NCBI GenBank assembly: GCA_022496185.1 | Contig: WTXG01000124.1 | Location: 47,924-111,923 of the forward strand | Reading direction: 5' to 3' | DNA length: 64,000 bases | DNA from: Multifurca ochricompacta | Lineage: Eukaryota > Basidiomycota > Agaricomycetes > Russulales > Russulaceae | Shown: piece after piece, positions 1-12,476 of the stretch | Layout: each line of letters starts with the position of its first letter | Numbering within the stretch: position 1 is the first letter of the stretch | Translations under genes and position numbers: made by a program | The notes under the pieces: model-generated | Told to the model about the DNA's origin: nothing | Database searches by the model: none | The model's input: only the letters and a program-made list of their open reading frames with translations

Positions 1-77
1 GGCCCTCTTAAATGAGACCTGGACAACTGGTTCTAACTGCTCCTTGGAACCAGGATCAAATCTTTCAAATCATCTCA

Positions 78-3000
78 ATGGCTAACATTGTTTTCCCTTC
101 CACTTTCAAATTCAACAAGCTCGACAGCTCCAACTGGCCACAGTGGTCGGTATCTTTTACCGCCCTGCTTAGGATTAATGGCATGAGAAGGCACATCACT
201 CATGATGGGCCTGAATACGCCAATCCCCTTGTCCAGAAGGATGATGAGAAGGAAGCGGACTACCAGGCAAGGTTTGCCGCCTGGACAGAACCCATAATCC
301 AGGAGTGGAATAGGGTTGAAGAATATTGATGGGACTACTGGTGCTGGTTGTCACCAGCGAAGTTTATTCTCAGGTTGCCTCTGACAGGAAGTATCCATCA
401 GTCTGCTCAAAGTATGAGCAGCTGGAGTCCTTGTATGGCACTGTGGGTAGCATGGCCACCTACAATTTGTGGTGCTCAGTTTCATCCTTCTGTTTAGAGG
501 AAGGCAAACAATTTAGGCCCCAATTGCAGCGTGTGCTAGATGCTAGGAATACCCTGAAGGAGAATGGGATGGAGGTCTCAGACCTCCAGATGAGCTTTAT
601 TTTGCTCCAATCCCTTCCCCCATCATACAGTGCCATTGCTGGCTCAATCCTGGCTTCAGGTCCTCCTGAATGCCTTTCCCCTCAGGACCTCATTCAGAGG
701 TTCCTAAATGAGGAAAGCCAACTTGCCGGCCCCACAGGAAGTGGTGTTGGGGCTGCCCTTAACAAGGCAGCCCACGTCAACAAAAATAAAAACAAAAAAG
801 TACAAATTATCATGCCACAACCTGCAGGTGCATCATCATCCAATGATGTCACCTGCTTCTACTGTCAGAAGCTGGGCCACAAGGCAAATGAATGTCGGCA
901 GAGGAAACAGGATCGGCAGAATGCCGCTGCTGGGAAAAAGGGCAACCAGAGGAAGGCGCAAGGCGCCAGTGTACCATCATCTTCCCACCAAGTAGCTACA
1001 ATAGTTAATGGTAGTGGAAGAATACAGGAGGTGCATGAGACACCTCACATTAAACTTTATACCTTGAATGCGACCACAGAGATCTTCAAAGATGATGGAT
1101 TTGCCTGGATGATGGATAGTGGTGCCACCACCCACTTCACACCCTTTGAGTCAGATTTCCATGAATATCTGCCTCATTCGGGACACACTGTTACAGTGGC
1201 TGATGGAACCATTGTCCCTATCGAAGGAGTAGGAAGCATCCATATAAGGACCAATAGAAATTATATATTGGAACTTAACAACATCTTCTACATGCCATCA
1301 GCAGGAAATCGCATCTTATCAACAAGTCATATCACCAACAAAGGTGGTATGGTCTTATTTGATCAGTACAATGTCGCAATAGAGTATAAAGGAAAAAGAA
1401 TAGCAGAAGGAATAAAGGCTGGGGATCTATACTGGATCCAAGGGTCAATAGTGGATAAACCAACTGCTGCCCTAAATACTGCATCAACCAGCCTTGATAC
1501 CTGGCATCTTAGAATGGGTCACATGTCTAAACAAGCCCTGAAAAGATATGCTCCTGAGGCCGTAAAGGGTCTCAGTCTGAAAAATAGCCAAGAGGAAGTA
1601 AAGCCTTGTCATGGCTGCAAAATGGGGAAATCCCATCGCCTTCCTTTCCCTCCCTCTCATAAGCAGGCTTCAGCACCTTTGGAAGTCATTCATAGTGACC
1701 TAGTTGGTCCACTCCAATGTACTTCAATACAAGGGCATTTATACTTCGCCACTTTCATAGATGACTTTAGCCACAGTGCTATAGTTGTTCCAATGAAAGC
1801 AAAACATTATTTTAAATTGGTCTTTGCGAGTGTTAAGGCGTTCCTAGAAAACAAAACAAATAACAAAATAAAGACCTTACACACAGACCGTGGTGGCAAA
1901 TACGTGAATAATGAGCTGAAGTCCTTGCTAAGTGAGGCTGGCATAGAGCATAAACTTATGATGCCATATTCCCCACAACAGAATGGAAGAGCTGAAAGGT
2001 TCAATAGAACCATAATGGAGAAAGCCACTAGCATGCTTCATCATGCTGGGCTCTCTCTTGGCTTTTGGGAGTGCGCTGTCTCTACAGCATGTCACATATA
2101 TAACAGAACTCCCATCCATTCTAACAAGTGGAGGACTCCACTGGAGCTTCTGGTTGGGGACATACCAGATGTCTCTTATTTTAAAGTCTTTGGCTGTGAA
2201 GCATATTATCATGTTCCGGAAAACAAGCGGCAAAAACTGGATCCTAAAGCCAAAAAGGCAGTCTTTGTTGGGTATGAGCCAAATAGTAAGGGCTATATCT
2301 TATGGGATAGACATACCCGGTCCTTTGTTTCATCCAGAGATGTGACGTTTAATGAAGAGTCCTTCCCATCCCACTCTGTAGCGGACAACAGAGATAAAGA
2401 AAGGAACAAGTTGTTCCTGTTGAAGGAGGGTCTGTCCAACCCTCACCAGCAATAGCCACAGTTCCTCAGGATCCTGAGTATAAGGATACCGAGGTTGAGG
2501 AACAGGAGGTAGTGGAGCCTCCTCAAATAAATCCTGAGCCTACCACACCCAATAATGAAGTCGACACACACACCGATACCATTTATCAGACACCTCCATC
2601 CCAAATAATGGAACCCTCCCATCTCCCCACTAGAACTCGTGCCGTTAGAAAGTCAACAAAAAAGGCTAAAGGCAAACTTTCCCAACCAGTTTTTACTAGG
2701 GAAAGTCCATGCTCTGAATGATGGTTGGTGGCCATACAAGAAGACTTAGATCTTGATATTGTTATGCCAAGACGTTCACGTCGTCTGAATCCTCGCTTTT
2801 ACAATGAGGATAATGCAGAGTTTGTGCAAGGTTCAACCAGACTTGGGACCATGGAGTTGCTAAATGCCGCCAGTGTCTCTTATAGAGATCCCCTGACTTT
2901 TCAGGAGGCAATGCAGTCTGAAAATGCCGCTGAATGGCTTGAAGCATGTCAATATGAAATAGATGCTTTAAAAAAGTTAAATGTGTGGCGCCTTGAGGAT

Positions 3001-4425
3001 CTTCCTGAAGGAAGAAAGGCAGTCAAATCCAAATGGGTTTTTAAGCTGAAACCAGATGGACGGTTTTGTGCTAGGCTTGTGGCAAAAGGTTTCACTCAAA
3101 TAGAAGGAGTGGACTTTGATGAAACATTCTCCCCAGTCACCAGATTTGAATCACTTCGTTTATTGCTAGTGTTAGCTGCGCTAGAAGATTGGGAAATCCA
3201 CCAGATGGATGTCAAATCGGCATTCCTACATGGCAATCTGGATGAGGAGATTTATATGGAGCAACCTGTTGGTTTCATCATTGCTGGACAAGAGTCCAAA
3301 GTTTGTAGGCTACAGAAGGCTCTGTATGGCCTCAAACAAGCCTCCCGGGCATGGAATCTTCAATTTCATGCAGTTCTTAATGAACTGGGCTTCACTCGGA
3401 CGTACTCTGATGCAGGAGTATATGTGTATCATCACCATGGGGGGGATGATTCACTTTTTGTCATTCTTTATGTTGATGACATCACTATACTTGGATCTTC
3501 AAAAGATAAGATAACATGGCTGAAGGAATCTCTATCTAGCCAATATGAGATGACTGACTTGGGAGAAATCCAGTCATATCTCGGTGTTAACATCACCAGA
3601 GATCGTCCTAACAAGACACTGGAAATTGATCAAGCAGCTTATGTTTCATCTATTCTTGAGAAGTTTGGGATGAGAGATTCCAATCCAGTATACACTCCCC
3701 TACCGGCCAGCGTGGATGCACATCTGGTCAAATTTGAAGGCCAGGCATCTACTTCAGAAATAAAGAAGTACCAACAGTTAATGGGGTCACTGCTATGGGT
3801 GCAAATTGGAAGCAGACCCAACATTAGCTTTGCTGTTGCGCGCCTTAGTCAATACGCTTCCAATCCTTCACAACATCATCTGCGCCTAGCAAAGTATGTT
3901 CTAAAGTACCTTAATGCTACTATGAACTACAGGGTGCGATATTCTGGAGGGAATGAACAGAGTGGCCTTCATGGCTTTGCAGATTCCTCATGGGGAGATC
4001 AAGAGGACTGCCACTCGACTTCAGGCTACGTCTATATGCTTGCAAATGGAGCCATATCCTGGTGCTCTAGAAAGCAAAAGACTGTAGCGCAGTCCACCAC
4101 AGAAGCTGAATACATGAGCCTAGCTGAGGCTTCCAATCAGGCTGCATGGTATAGGACATTTATGGAGGAATTGGGATATGAAGTTACTTCACCCATACAA
4201 CTCCACTGTGACAATAAGGGTGCCGTTGACTTGGCATTAAACCCTGTCACAGGAAGGCGGTCAAAACACATACCAATAAAGTACCATGCAATCAGGGAGT
4301 ATGTTGAATCACATCTAATCAATTTAGTGCGAACTCCCACTGGTGAAATGCTGGCAGATGGCTTCACAAAGTCTCTACCAAGAGCATCACATGAAAACAT
4401 GGTTACTAAACTTGGACTTATATGA
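78..4425 (+). pseudogene. Copia A gag-pol polyprotein, frameshifted
   Basis: Encodes the Gag-protease-integrase-RT-RNase H polyprotein that builds the particle, copies and inserts the element. Gag begins at the ATG at 78 (MANIVFPSTFKFNKL). A zinc knuckle CFYCQKLGHKANEC lies near 850-900, the protease DSGATTHFT near 1120, the GAG-pre-integrase region near 1500-1640, the integrase core with HTDRGGKYVN near 1880 and PQQNGRAERFNRT near 1980, RT with YVDDI near 3470, and the RNase H region to 4425 ending in a KHIPIKYHAI motif. It is broken in three places: a frame change near 326 inside Gag, a frame change near 2455 between integrase and RT, and an in-frame TGA at 2719. The RT-RNase H half (2725-4425) is otherwise open. 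Not active as read; programmed frameshifting is unlikely because neither break lies at a normal gag/pol junction. Confidence 0.9.
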
Positions 4426-4631
4426 GCATGTTCTCGACCTTGAATGTGACACAAGAAGTGTCCATGTTGTCGACCTTGAGAGTGACACAAGAGGTGTGTG
4501 ACTGAACGCATTTCAGTTTGCATAACACACTTCAGATCACTCCTCTCCTCTCATCAACTCACTCTCACACCTCTTAACTGGCGATGTGCTCATTTAACTC
4601 ATTCTGACCTGATGCCTTAATCATGGAGGGA
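4426..4631 (+). other. 3' untranslated region of copia A with polypurine tract
   Basis: About 200 bases between the RNase H stop and the 3' LTR. It has a short imperfect duplication (gtgtccatgttgtcgaccttga-type phrases near 4430-4480) and ends in ggaggga just before the LTR start, which is the expected plus-strand priming tract. No gene seen. Confidence 0.6.
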
Positions 4632-4961
4632 TGTTGACACGGCATGTGTCTTGAGGTGCTTCAGGCATCTGGGTTAGGGTCTAAGCTGTGCAAGATTAGA
4701 TTAGATAAAGATTCGGAGTCTTGGACTTTTTACCATATCATTATTACTTTCTTTCTCGCAATGCACAGCAGCTGACTGATGTACCTTAGTAATCCTGTGT
4801 AGCATGTGATATCTCACTGGCCAATGGCCTTAGTCCCTCATCAGTACATTCTAGCATATTCCATTGCACACAGACCATCCCTTGAAGTATATAAGGGTGT
4901 CTGTTTTGTCTCTTACACTTCAGAGTTTTCTTCACCTCTGAAGTGTAAGTCCCAGTCTCTT
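4632..4961 (+). repeat. 3' LTR of copia A, left piece
   Basis: Begins tgttgacacgg immediately after the purine tract. It carries an 11-bp inverted repeat acacttcagag / ctctgaagtgt near 4916-4947. The LTR is interrupted at 4961 by copia B, whose insertion duplicated ctctt (4957-4961 and 17990-17994). The right piece resumes at 17995, giving an LTR of about 460 bp when the insert is ignored. Confidence 0.8.
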
Positions 4962-5308
4962 TGTTGAACCAAGATACTGGTACAGAGGCTCCGGGATAGC
5001 AGTATGACATGATTGTGATCACGCATAGATAACGCAAGTAAGAACACGTTCATAATTAGCTAGATTACTTAGAATATACATCTAAGATCGGGCATGTGAT
5101 CAAATCACATCAATAACGAGATAACGCACTTGTATAATTAAGTAGCTGATATAGTACATTAAATTGTATATAAACTACTGTATAACTGCTATAGATCAAG
5201 CAGTTGCTATCGCATTAACGACTGCATCTAAGTCTCAAAGTAAAACAAAGGTGAGATAGCTAGCAGTAATGTAGTATCTAGTGTAGGCTGCACCATACCT
5301 GTTCTATA
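4962..5308 (+). repeat. 5' LTR of copia B
   Basis: 347 bp, starts tgttgaacc and ends tgttctata. It has TG at the start but TA rather than CA at the end; the same end is present in the 3' LTR, so it is native. The matching copy is 17643-17989. Differences between the two lie at CpG positions only; this copy more often carries the TpG/CpA state. Confidence 0.95.
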
Positions 5309-5321
5309 GGTTATGGGCCCT
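5309..5321 (+). other. Primer binding site of copia B (initiator tRNA-Met anticodon arm)
   Basis: The bases directly after the LTR, ggttatgggccc, are complementary to gggcccataacc. That is the anticodon stem-loop of eukaryotic initiator tRNA-Met, with CAU the anticodon. It is not complementary to a tRNA 3' end. Drosophila copia and yeast Ty5 are known to prime from a 5' half-tRNA cut in this arm, so the same mechanism is inferred here. The tRNA comparison is from general knowledge of eukaryotic initiator tRNA. Confidence 0.75.
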
Positions 5322-5333
5322 GGTGGGCATCTT

Positions 5334-5526
5334 GCGCCTTTATGGCTGCAATACACACTCTGCGCCTTTAATGGCCACAATAAACATTTTCTGCGCCTTC
5401 AATGGCTGCGATAAGTGTCTGCGCCTATATGGCTGCAAAAGTAGATGCTACCAGTGAACGCAACATTCATGCGCCTTTAAGGCTGCGTAAAAACTACTAA
5501 GCTCACCATTGCGCCTTTATGGCCGC
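5334..5526 (+). repeat. Six-copy short hairpin repeat in the copia B leader
   Basis: Six copies of a 16-17 nt motif, gcgcc + 4-6 variable bases + ggcngc, at 5334-5349, 5362-5378, 5393-5409, 5421-5436, 5471-5486 and 5511-5526. Each can fold as a 5-bp stem (gcgcc with ggc-n-gc, one bulged base). The arms are nearly constant while loop and spacers (13-34 nt) vary. The second copy has a weaker 3' arm (ggccac). It lies between the primer site and gag, where retroelement packaging signals sit. Function is not known. Confidence 0.7.
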
Positions 5527-5657
5527 ATCTATGGTTTCTAAGGGCCTGAGTTCTGTTTTGTGCTCTGAGTATCTTTTGTCGCATTCAATGCTGACTATGG
5601 CTTCTTTTACAGAAACCATTTACTCACGCTTCCAAAACACTTACTCAAATCTTAACA

Positions 5658-7647
5658 ATGTCGTCTCAACTGACCATTGCCGTTCCCATCTTTGACGGAT
5701 CTAACTATTCCGCTTGGGCCAATGTGATGAGGGCTTTCCTTATGTCTAGTGGGCTTTGGGAGGTCACGAATGGCTCCGACCCTTGTCCTAATGCCAAGGA
5801 TGAACAGAACCCCACTGAAGATGAAAAATTACTTCAGAAGGAATGGGACCGCGCTGATAACAAGGCGATCGGCACTATAATCTTGAGGCTGTCCACTGCG
5901 ATCCAGCACGAACATACCTCAACTGGCTCTTCCTTTCTTATATGGATCGGTCTAAAGAGCAAGTATGGCTCAGTGGGGCCTGCTGCGATCTTTAGGGACT
6001 TCAAAGAAGCCTTGAACTTTCGCCTGGACTCTACCAAGCACCCCTTGCCTCAGATTAACCACCTTGAGGTCGCCTTTGAGTGCCTTGAGACCAATAGTGT
6101 CACCATCCCTGATGTCTTGCAGGGCATGCTCCTGCTCCATACGCTCCCTCCCAAATGGGAGGCCCTTATCCCCACCATCCTTGTCGGAAGATCTCCTTCC
6201 AACATTAATCTAGCCGTAATCCACGATGCCGTGCTTGCTCAGTGGGAGCAAGATCGATCCAGGGGTAAGAACCCTCATGCAGCTAATAAGCTCTCGGCAA
6301 TCAAATGGAAGCGGGGTGACCCTCGCTTTAATCAGCAGAAACACTTCGGTGGCAAGCAGCCGGAGCAAGCGGAGAAACAGTCGGATCAGAAATTCCAGCG
6401 TGGGTGCCATGCCGGGAAGAAGTATAGAGATAATCAGCAGTCCAAGGGACAGCAGCATTCTCACATCGCCAATCAGGCGTTCTTCCCTCCTCCTCATCTC
6501 ATGACCACACCATCCGTTCCCTCACCTCCTGCATTTAAATCTCATTACAGGAATGGAAGGCCTCGCATCGTGATGTGTACCACACCTAAGGAGCAGATCC
6601 CTGGCCGCTATCAAGCGTTTAACCAAGCCTTGGATCTGTGCGACAATATAGGTGTGCCAGGGACCTCTCGTAACATTAAACCGCTTGAGGCCCACATCAC
6701 TGACCAATTCTCAAGAGCGTCGTCCAGTAAGACCAAACTGGAGGACCTTGAAGAGGATGGAGATGAGCTGCCCCGCAAGAAAACCAGATCCCCCTCGCCT
6801 ATCGACGTCGATTCAGAAGACGAGGAGGAGGACCCCAATAATCCTCTGGATTGGGGTTCTGATCATCTTGATGATCAGTTGGCTGATCTGGCTGGTCTAG
6901 ACGAGGACGACGATCAAGATGTGTACGTCCCTCCTTTCCTTCTACCCTGCAAAGCTCATAGACGCATTTACGCTTCTTTAGTTCACGCTTCTAGGGAACC
7001 CCCCATTGAGAGCCGTTGTTATGCAGGAGTAAACAGCACAGTACATGACTTTAGGTCATGTACCAATATATTTGAGTTGCGGCATAATTGCCTGTGTGCT
7101 AAATGTAAAGGAAAGACTACGGACGATAGCCATATAACATGGCTCTTAGATTCAGGTGCTTCATCACACTTTACCTTTTCTCTCGACGATTTCATTGAGT
7201 ATGAGGACATGGCGAACCCTGAGCCCGTTAAAACGGCTTCTAAGCCAATCTACATCAAAGGGAAGGGTACAGTTCTACTAGAACACGATGTCACATACAA
7301 TGGAGTCACTAGAACGCGCACTACGCGCTTATATCCAGTATATTACATTCCTGATATTACTGGGAGACTCCTGAGTGTCGGAGAATTTCTTAAGCAAGGG
7401 CTGAACGTCTATGGGGATGAACACCAATTAACCTTGTGTAATAAGGGATCAAAAGTCCCTGTTATTCAATGCCATCCGGCAATTCCTGGCCAAACTATCT
7501 ATTGGCTTCATTCTAAGATCGCTAATTTACGATCTTACTCCACAATCTACACTGTAGATTACGATCGAATGCATAAGCGCCTAGGACATCCTTCAAAGGA
7601 AGTCTTACGTCATGCCAAAGATCACACTAAGGGATTCCCCTGAGATC
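5658..7647 (+). pseudogene. Copia B Gag-protease, first part of gag-pol
   Basis: Starts at the ATG at 5658 (MSSQLTIAVPIFDGSNY), a typical copia Gag opening. The Gag domain covers about the first 200 residues and is followed by a basic, Q/K-rich stretch without a canonical CCHC knuckle, then an acidic linker (EDEEEDPNN). The protease motif LLDSGASSHFT is encoded near 7141-7170. The GAG-pre-integrase region begins near 7556 (DYDRMHKRLGHPS). The frame hits TGA at 7641-7643, four codons before gypsy C. With C and one tatct duplication left out, the same frame continues at 14813, so this TGA is a point mutation of the older element and not an effect of the insertion. Its context fits loss of a CGA codon. 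Confidence 0.9.
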
Positions 7648-7652
7648 TATCT

Positions 7653-8394
7653 TGTCACAGCCAGGTCTCTGCTGTGTCTAGGATCGTTCAAGTCAAGCCC
7701 CTTCAAGATATGGAGTGCCTGCAAGGTCAAGACTTTCAAGGACAAGTTGGTTCAAGGGGTCAGGGTGAACCACAAGGGCCGGGATCGAGGATCAAGGTCA
7801 AGGCTATCAAGAGCAAGTCAATTCAAGGTGTCAAAGCAAACCACAGAGGGCCACAGTTAGGGTTCAAGGCCCACACAAGATAAGAAGGGCACGCGTGCAA
7901 GAAGCAAGTCGAAGCAGTGGCAATAGGCCCTGCTGGAGGTTCTGGGGTGAAGGCTTCCTAAGTTGCAGCTTAGGAAGTTCAAGGGGATTCTGGTGAAGAA
8001 CAGTAGACCTGTATTAGATACAAGAGAACAGACTTAAAGTCTGTCTCTCCAGTATGTACTGCTTAAATACAAGTACTCTAGTGTCTTTGTAAGTAAAGTA
8101 GAAGTTTCAATATAGTAATGTGAATGTCCATGTGAATCTCCAGTGGAGATTGAGACAGGAAATGTAAGTGGTGTTGCACCCACTCCAAAAGTAAATGAGT
8201 ACCAGTCCAAGTCAGTCTAAGTCCGAAAATCAGATCAGATAAGAAAAGATCATCAACTCCAGTCACATGACTCGGAGTGAGAAGTCCAAACGTTGAGATG
8301 AAAGTCGAACGCGCGCGGGTCGAAAAACCGTCACAAAAGTCACACGCTCATCACACGCGCGTCACAATCCATTACATTGACAAAAAGCGTCACA
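7653..8394 (-). repeat. 3' LTR of gypsy C
   Basis: 742 bp, tgtcacag...gcgtcaca on the plus strand, so TG...CA in both readings. Near-identical to 14069-14807. It contains a TATA-like cttaaata (8062-8069) and the 12-mer agaacagactta (8025-8036), as in the 5' LTR. Confidence 0.95.
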
Positions 8395-8826
8395 TCACCC
8401 CCGTTGTACGGTCGAGCTTGCCCCTAAGCTCAGTTGATTAGAGTCGCGCCAGTGACACACAGGGGAAGGTGGAGATCTTTCACGTCGTCGATGGCATCGA
8501 GAGCGTCCAATCTCATCTGATTGGAGTATCGCATGAAGTTCTGGTTGGTGCGCGTGATGTGTCGTCCTCTAGATAAGATGTGGGTATCACAGTCGGCCCA
8601 GTCCGCTTGCCGCCGTCAACGCGCGAGTTCGTAGATAATATCTGGGTCGTCTATTAACATAATGGTAACGTGCAATCTCTGCGTAGGTCGCATGATCGCG
8701 AAGGTTGTCTAAGGCTAAGCCTATTAGGGATGTAATCTTGATCCATCTCAAGGGAGCGTTTGTTGGAGGCGGAAGCGTTAAGGAAAGTAGCGAAGTTGTC
8801 TTTAATTGCCAGAATTTACCCCCCTC
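8395..8826 (-). other. 3' untranslated region of gypsy C
   Basis: About 430 bases between the chromodomain reading frame and the 3' LTR. On the minus strand it ends gggggtga directly before the LTR, a short polypurine tract. The same gggggtga-tgt junction is seen in element E. No gene seen. Confidence 0.6.
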
Positions 8827-11800
8827 TCAAGACTGGTGCTGACCCTGGTGCCTAGATAGTGAACTAGAATATGCTTCGATAAGATCTGGTGCATGGCAAT
8901 CTTGCTCATCGACCCAAGAGTTATCACTAGTGGGATAACCTTTCCAGCTGATTAAATATTGGAGTTTCTTTGAGCACCCATAAGTGCGATGATTCAAGAT
9001 AGCGTCCACTTCATACTCTTCTTCTTGATTGATAAGATCAGGAGGGGGCCTCGCGTAATTAGGGCCATGAGCGTCAGTTTCCAGGTAAGGTGATAAAAGA
9101 TCAATGTGGAATACGTTGTGAATCTTCATGTGGTCCGGCAGAGCTAAGCGATAGGCAACAGGGGAAATACACGCCAGGATAGTAAATGGTCCATATCGTC
9201 GAGGGGCCAGCTTAGACGAGGGGAAATGCGTCCTCAGATTCTTTCCTTCAAGCCAAACCTGCGCGCCAATCTCGTATTGCGGTCGGGCCGGTAGATCTGT
9301 GGTTACTCTGAACGCTTTCTCAGCTCAAGATCGAGCGTCGCGTAGACTGCGCATGCGCTCGTCAACCTGTGGAACATCAGTGTCACTAGCTTCGGCCTTC
9401 CAGTTGAACTGTATGCCATGGATGAGTGCATGCGGGGAGAGTTTCGTTTTATCATGAGGCCAAGAATTGTGGACATATTCTGCCAGTGGTAGGTATTCAG
9501 GCCATCGGCGTTGATCATCGCTTATCCAGAGTCGCAAATATTGTTCGAGCCAAAGGTTCATACGTTCACTAGATCCATCTGTTTGGGGGTGAAATGCCGT
9601 AGACAAGTTCTGTTGGATCTGAAGAGCTTTGGTAAGAGCGCGCGAGAAATGTGATGTAAAGCGCGGATCTCGATCAGAGATTATGCGTCGTGGAACACCA
9701 AAGATCGGAAGGAGATGATGATAGTAGAGCGTAGCAATGCCTTCTCCAGTGATATCCTTAGAGCAAGGTATGAATTTTGCTGCCTTAGAGCATCCCTGAT
9801 CTACGATCGTGAGTACCGTGTCATACTTCCCAGCCGGCGGGAGATCTGTGATGAGATCCATAGCAATATATTGAAACGGGCCGCTAGTTGCCGGTACATC
9901 TAATGGAAAGATTGGCGCCTTCTTCGTGAGTTTCGGTTTATTTTCCTGACATTTGGCGCATCCTCGGACATATTCTCGTACAAACTCCTTCAGGTCTCCC
10001 CCTTCAAACTCGCATTGTACTCCGCATGTGGTCTTGTCAATTCCGGGGTGTCCTGCTAACACATGATCGTGATATCATTGTAGGATCTCGCGTTGTTCTG
10101 GAAGGGTACTGGGGAAGGGACGCTTCACTGACTGCGTCATCTTAACAAATAAATCTGCTGGTAGGACTGTGACTTCGTCGTTATCGTTCTCGCCTTGATC
10201 CGCATCTGGTCGTCGTGAGAGCATATCGGCAATGGTATGAAGCTTTCCTGGGATGTGCTCTAATGTAAAGTCAAAGTCCGTGAGCTCCTGGAGCCATCTA
10301 GCCTGCCGCCGATTAAGTTTCTGGGGTTCTTTGAAATACTGAAGATTATTGTGATCGGTGCGGACTTGGACTTTATGTTTGGCGCCGAGAAGGTATTGAC
10401 GCCACGATCTAAACGCGATAATGATAGCAAATAGTTCACGATCATAAATGTCCCAGTTCCGTTGCGTAGCATCTAGAGTTTTTGACAAGTAGGCAATTGG
10501 ATGTAGTCACCCTTCTGAATCCTTTTGACTTAGAGTCGCTCCAAGAGCATAGCCTGAAGCATCCGCATCCACAATAAAGGGCTCTTCAAAGTCTGGTTGC
10601 ATTAGCACAGGTTGAGAAGTCACGCGTTGTTTGAGATCGTCAAATGCTTTCTGTTCTGTCTCTGTCCACCTCCAGGGGTTCTTGGCACTAGTAAGTGCAT
10701 TCAATGGGGCCGCAATTTTACTGAATCCCTGGATAAACCGTCGATAGAATTGGCAAAAGCCAAGGAACGAGCAGACTTCTTTTACTGTGGTAGGTGTTTT
10801 CCAGGTTGCGACGCCTTCCACTTTGACTGGATCCATATGCACCTGATTTGCTTCTAAAATGAGCCCTAGGTATTCAATGCGTGTTTGCTCAAAGGCGCAT
10901 TTCTCGGTTTGAGGTATAGATCCAACTTGTTAAGCTTATCTAGAATGCGGTGTACTTTAGATTGGTGATTCTGGAGATTGTGATCGGTATGAATAAGGAT
11001 GTCGTCCATATAAACAGTGAACCAGGCCTTCCCAGTGTCGTCTCGCTCGTTAAGTTCGTCCCTAAACTCTGCATTCATCATGGTCTGGAATGTTGCCGGA
11101 GAGTTTGTGAGTCCAAAGAACATAACATTTGGTTCATACAAGCCGCGATTTGTCTTAAAGGCTGCCTTCCATCTGTCCTCCGGGACTATTTGGATATTGT
11201 TATACCCCCAGCAGACATCCATCTTAGTAAATAATGTGCTTCCGCGAACGCGATCTATAAGTTCAGGGATGAGTGGAAGGGGATATGTGTTCGGATGGTC
11301 CAACTATTGAGTTTGCGATAATCCTGGACCGGTCTAAGCTTTCCATCCTTCTTCTTAATAAAGAAAAAGGGCGATGCATAAGGTGACTTGGACTCTTTGA
11401 TGTATCCTTTCTGTAAGTGCTCTTCTAGGAACTTGTTTAACGCGTCCTGTTCTCCCGGTCCTAATGGGTAGATCTTACAATCTAGTGTTGAAGGTGCATC
11501 TGGCTTTAATTCAATCCGGTGATCCCAAGGTCGGGCCTCAGGGAACCGTTGTGCTTCCTGATCGCTGAACACTTTCTGATGTCGATGGTACTCCTTCGCA
11601 CGATCCGATCCCAAGAGTGCTCAAGATTATCTTTTGCTTTGATTGCTAATTCCTGAGCGATGTTCAATCTTCTAATGTGTGCTCCTGGTACGCTGAGTTG
11701 GATCGATTGCATCAAACGCCCTTGTGTCCAGTCTATGAGCGGGTTACTAGCAGCGAACCAGGGATAGCCTAAGATCATTTGGTCTGTTCCGATCGACGCA

Positions 11801-12471
11801 ACGTAGAATCGGTGTCGCTTAGATTGGTTGTCGGTAGTTATATCGAGATCCACATATTGATCAATGTTCGGGGTGGCATTAGGGGTTCCATCAGCATTTC
11901 GTAATTTCTTGGGGATCGTGAGTCGTTTGGTCGGGAGTCGGTATTTGATGACTGTTCTGTGATTGATAAAATTCTCTGTTGCACCGCTATCAACAAGTGC
12001 CTCTATGCTGGCCTTCTCTTTCACACCATGGAGAGGGATAACCACATTCATTGCCCGGATAGGTGAGATGAATACATGATGTGAAACTATCGCTCGAATG
12101 AATGCCGCGCCATTCAAGCGATACAAAAATCCTCGTCATTTTTAAATTGACCCTGCAGTTCGAGGGTTGGTCGTTGGTCATGGATTTCAGGGAAGCGGCG
12201 ATTGCTGCGATATTCACTGTCGGCTTCGAGACGTTTGATCCGGTGGGTACCGTCGCAGTCGTCAGAGTGACGTTCGTGATAGTGGCGGTCCGAGCCGAAC
12301 GGTCGTAGTCTGCCGTGGGGTTTTATTTGGGCAATCTCTAATGAGATGTCCTTGGCGTCCACACTCAAAGCATCGACCCTCTCTTCTATAACGTTCTTTG
12401 TCCTCCATGGTAGCCACCTTTCTGTTTGTCCCGATGTCCATGGCATTCAGAGCACATCGTTGAGGGAGCAT
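8827..12471 (-). pseudogene. Gypsy C pol: zinc knuckle, protease, RT, RNase H, integrase, chromodomain (broken)
   Basis: Read from 12471 down: zinc knuckle CFECGRQGHLIRDC (near 12370), protease VDSGATENFI (near 11990), RT with YMDDI (near 11010) and [17 protein letters not shown] (near 11340), RNase H with YDRELFAI (near 10440), integrase zinc-binding region HPGIDKT near 10050 and core with DRDPRFTSHF and HPQTDGSSERMN (9560-9700), and a C-terminal chromodomain near 8880-9030 (YLISWKGY, NSWVDEQDC). The chromodomain defines the chromovirus clade, which is known to target methylated-histone chromatin. Frame changes lie between protease and RT (near 11600), inside RT (near 11280) and near 10850. 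In-frame TGA codons at 9325, 10075 and 10507 each fall where arginine would fit. Not active as read. Confidence 0.9.
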
Positions 12472-12476
12472 GAACT

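Noticed and set aside
326..2725. Programmed frameshifts or readthrough in copia A
   Set aside because: The breaks lie inside Gag and between integrase and RT, not at a gag-pol border, and no slippery heptamer with structure was evident.
5334..5526. CRISPR-like array
   Set aside because: Eukaryotic context, 16-nt imperfect units and irregular spacers; it is a leader hairpin repeat.
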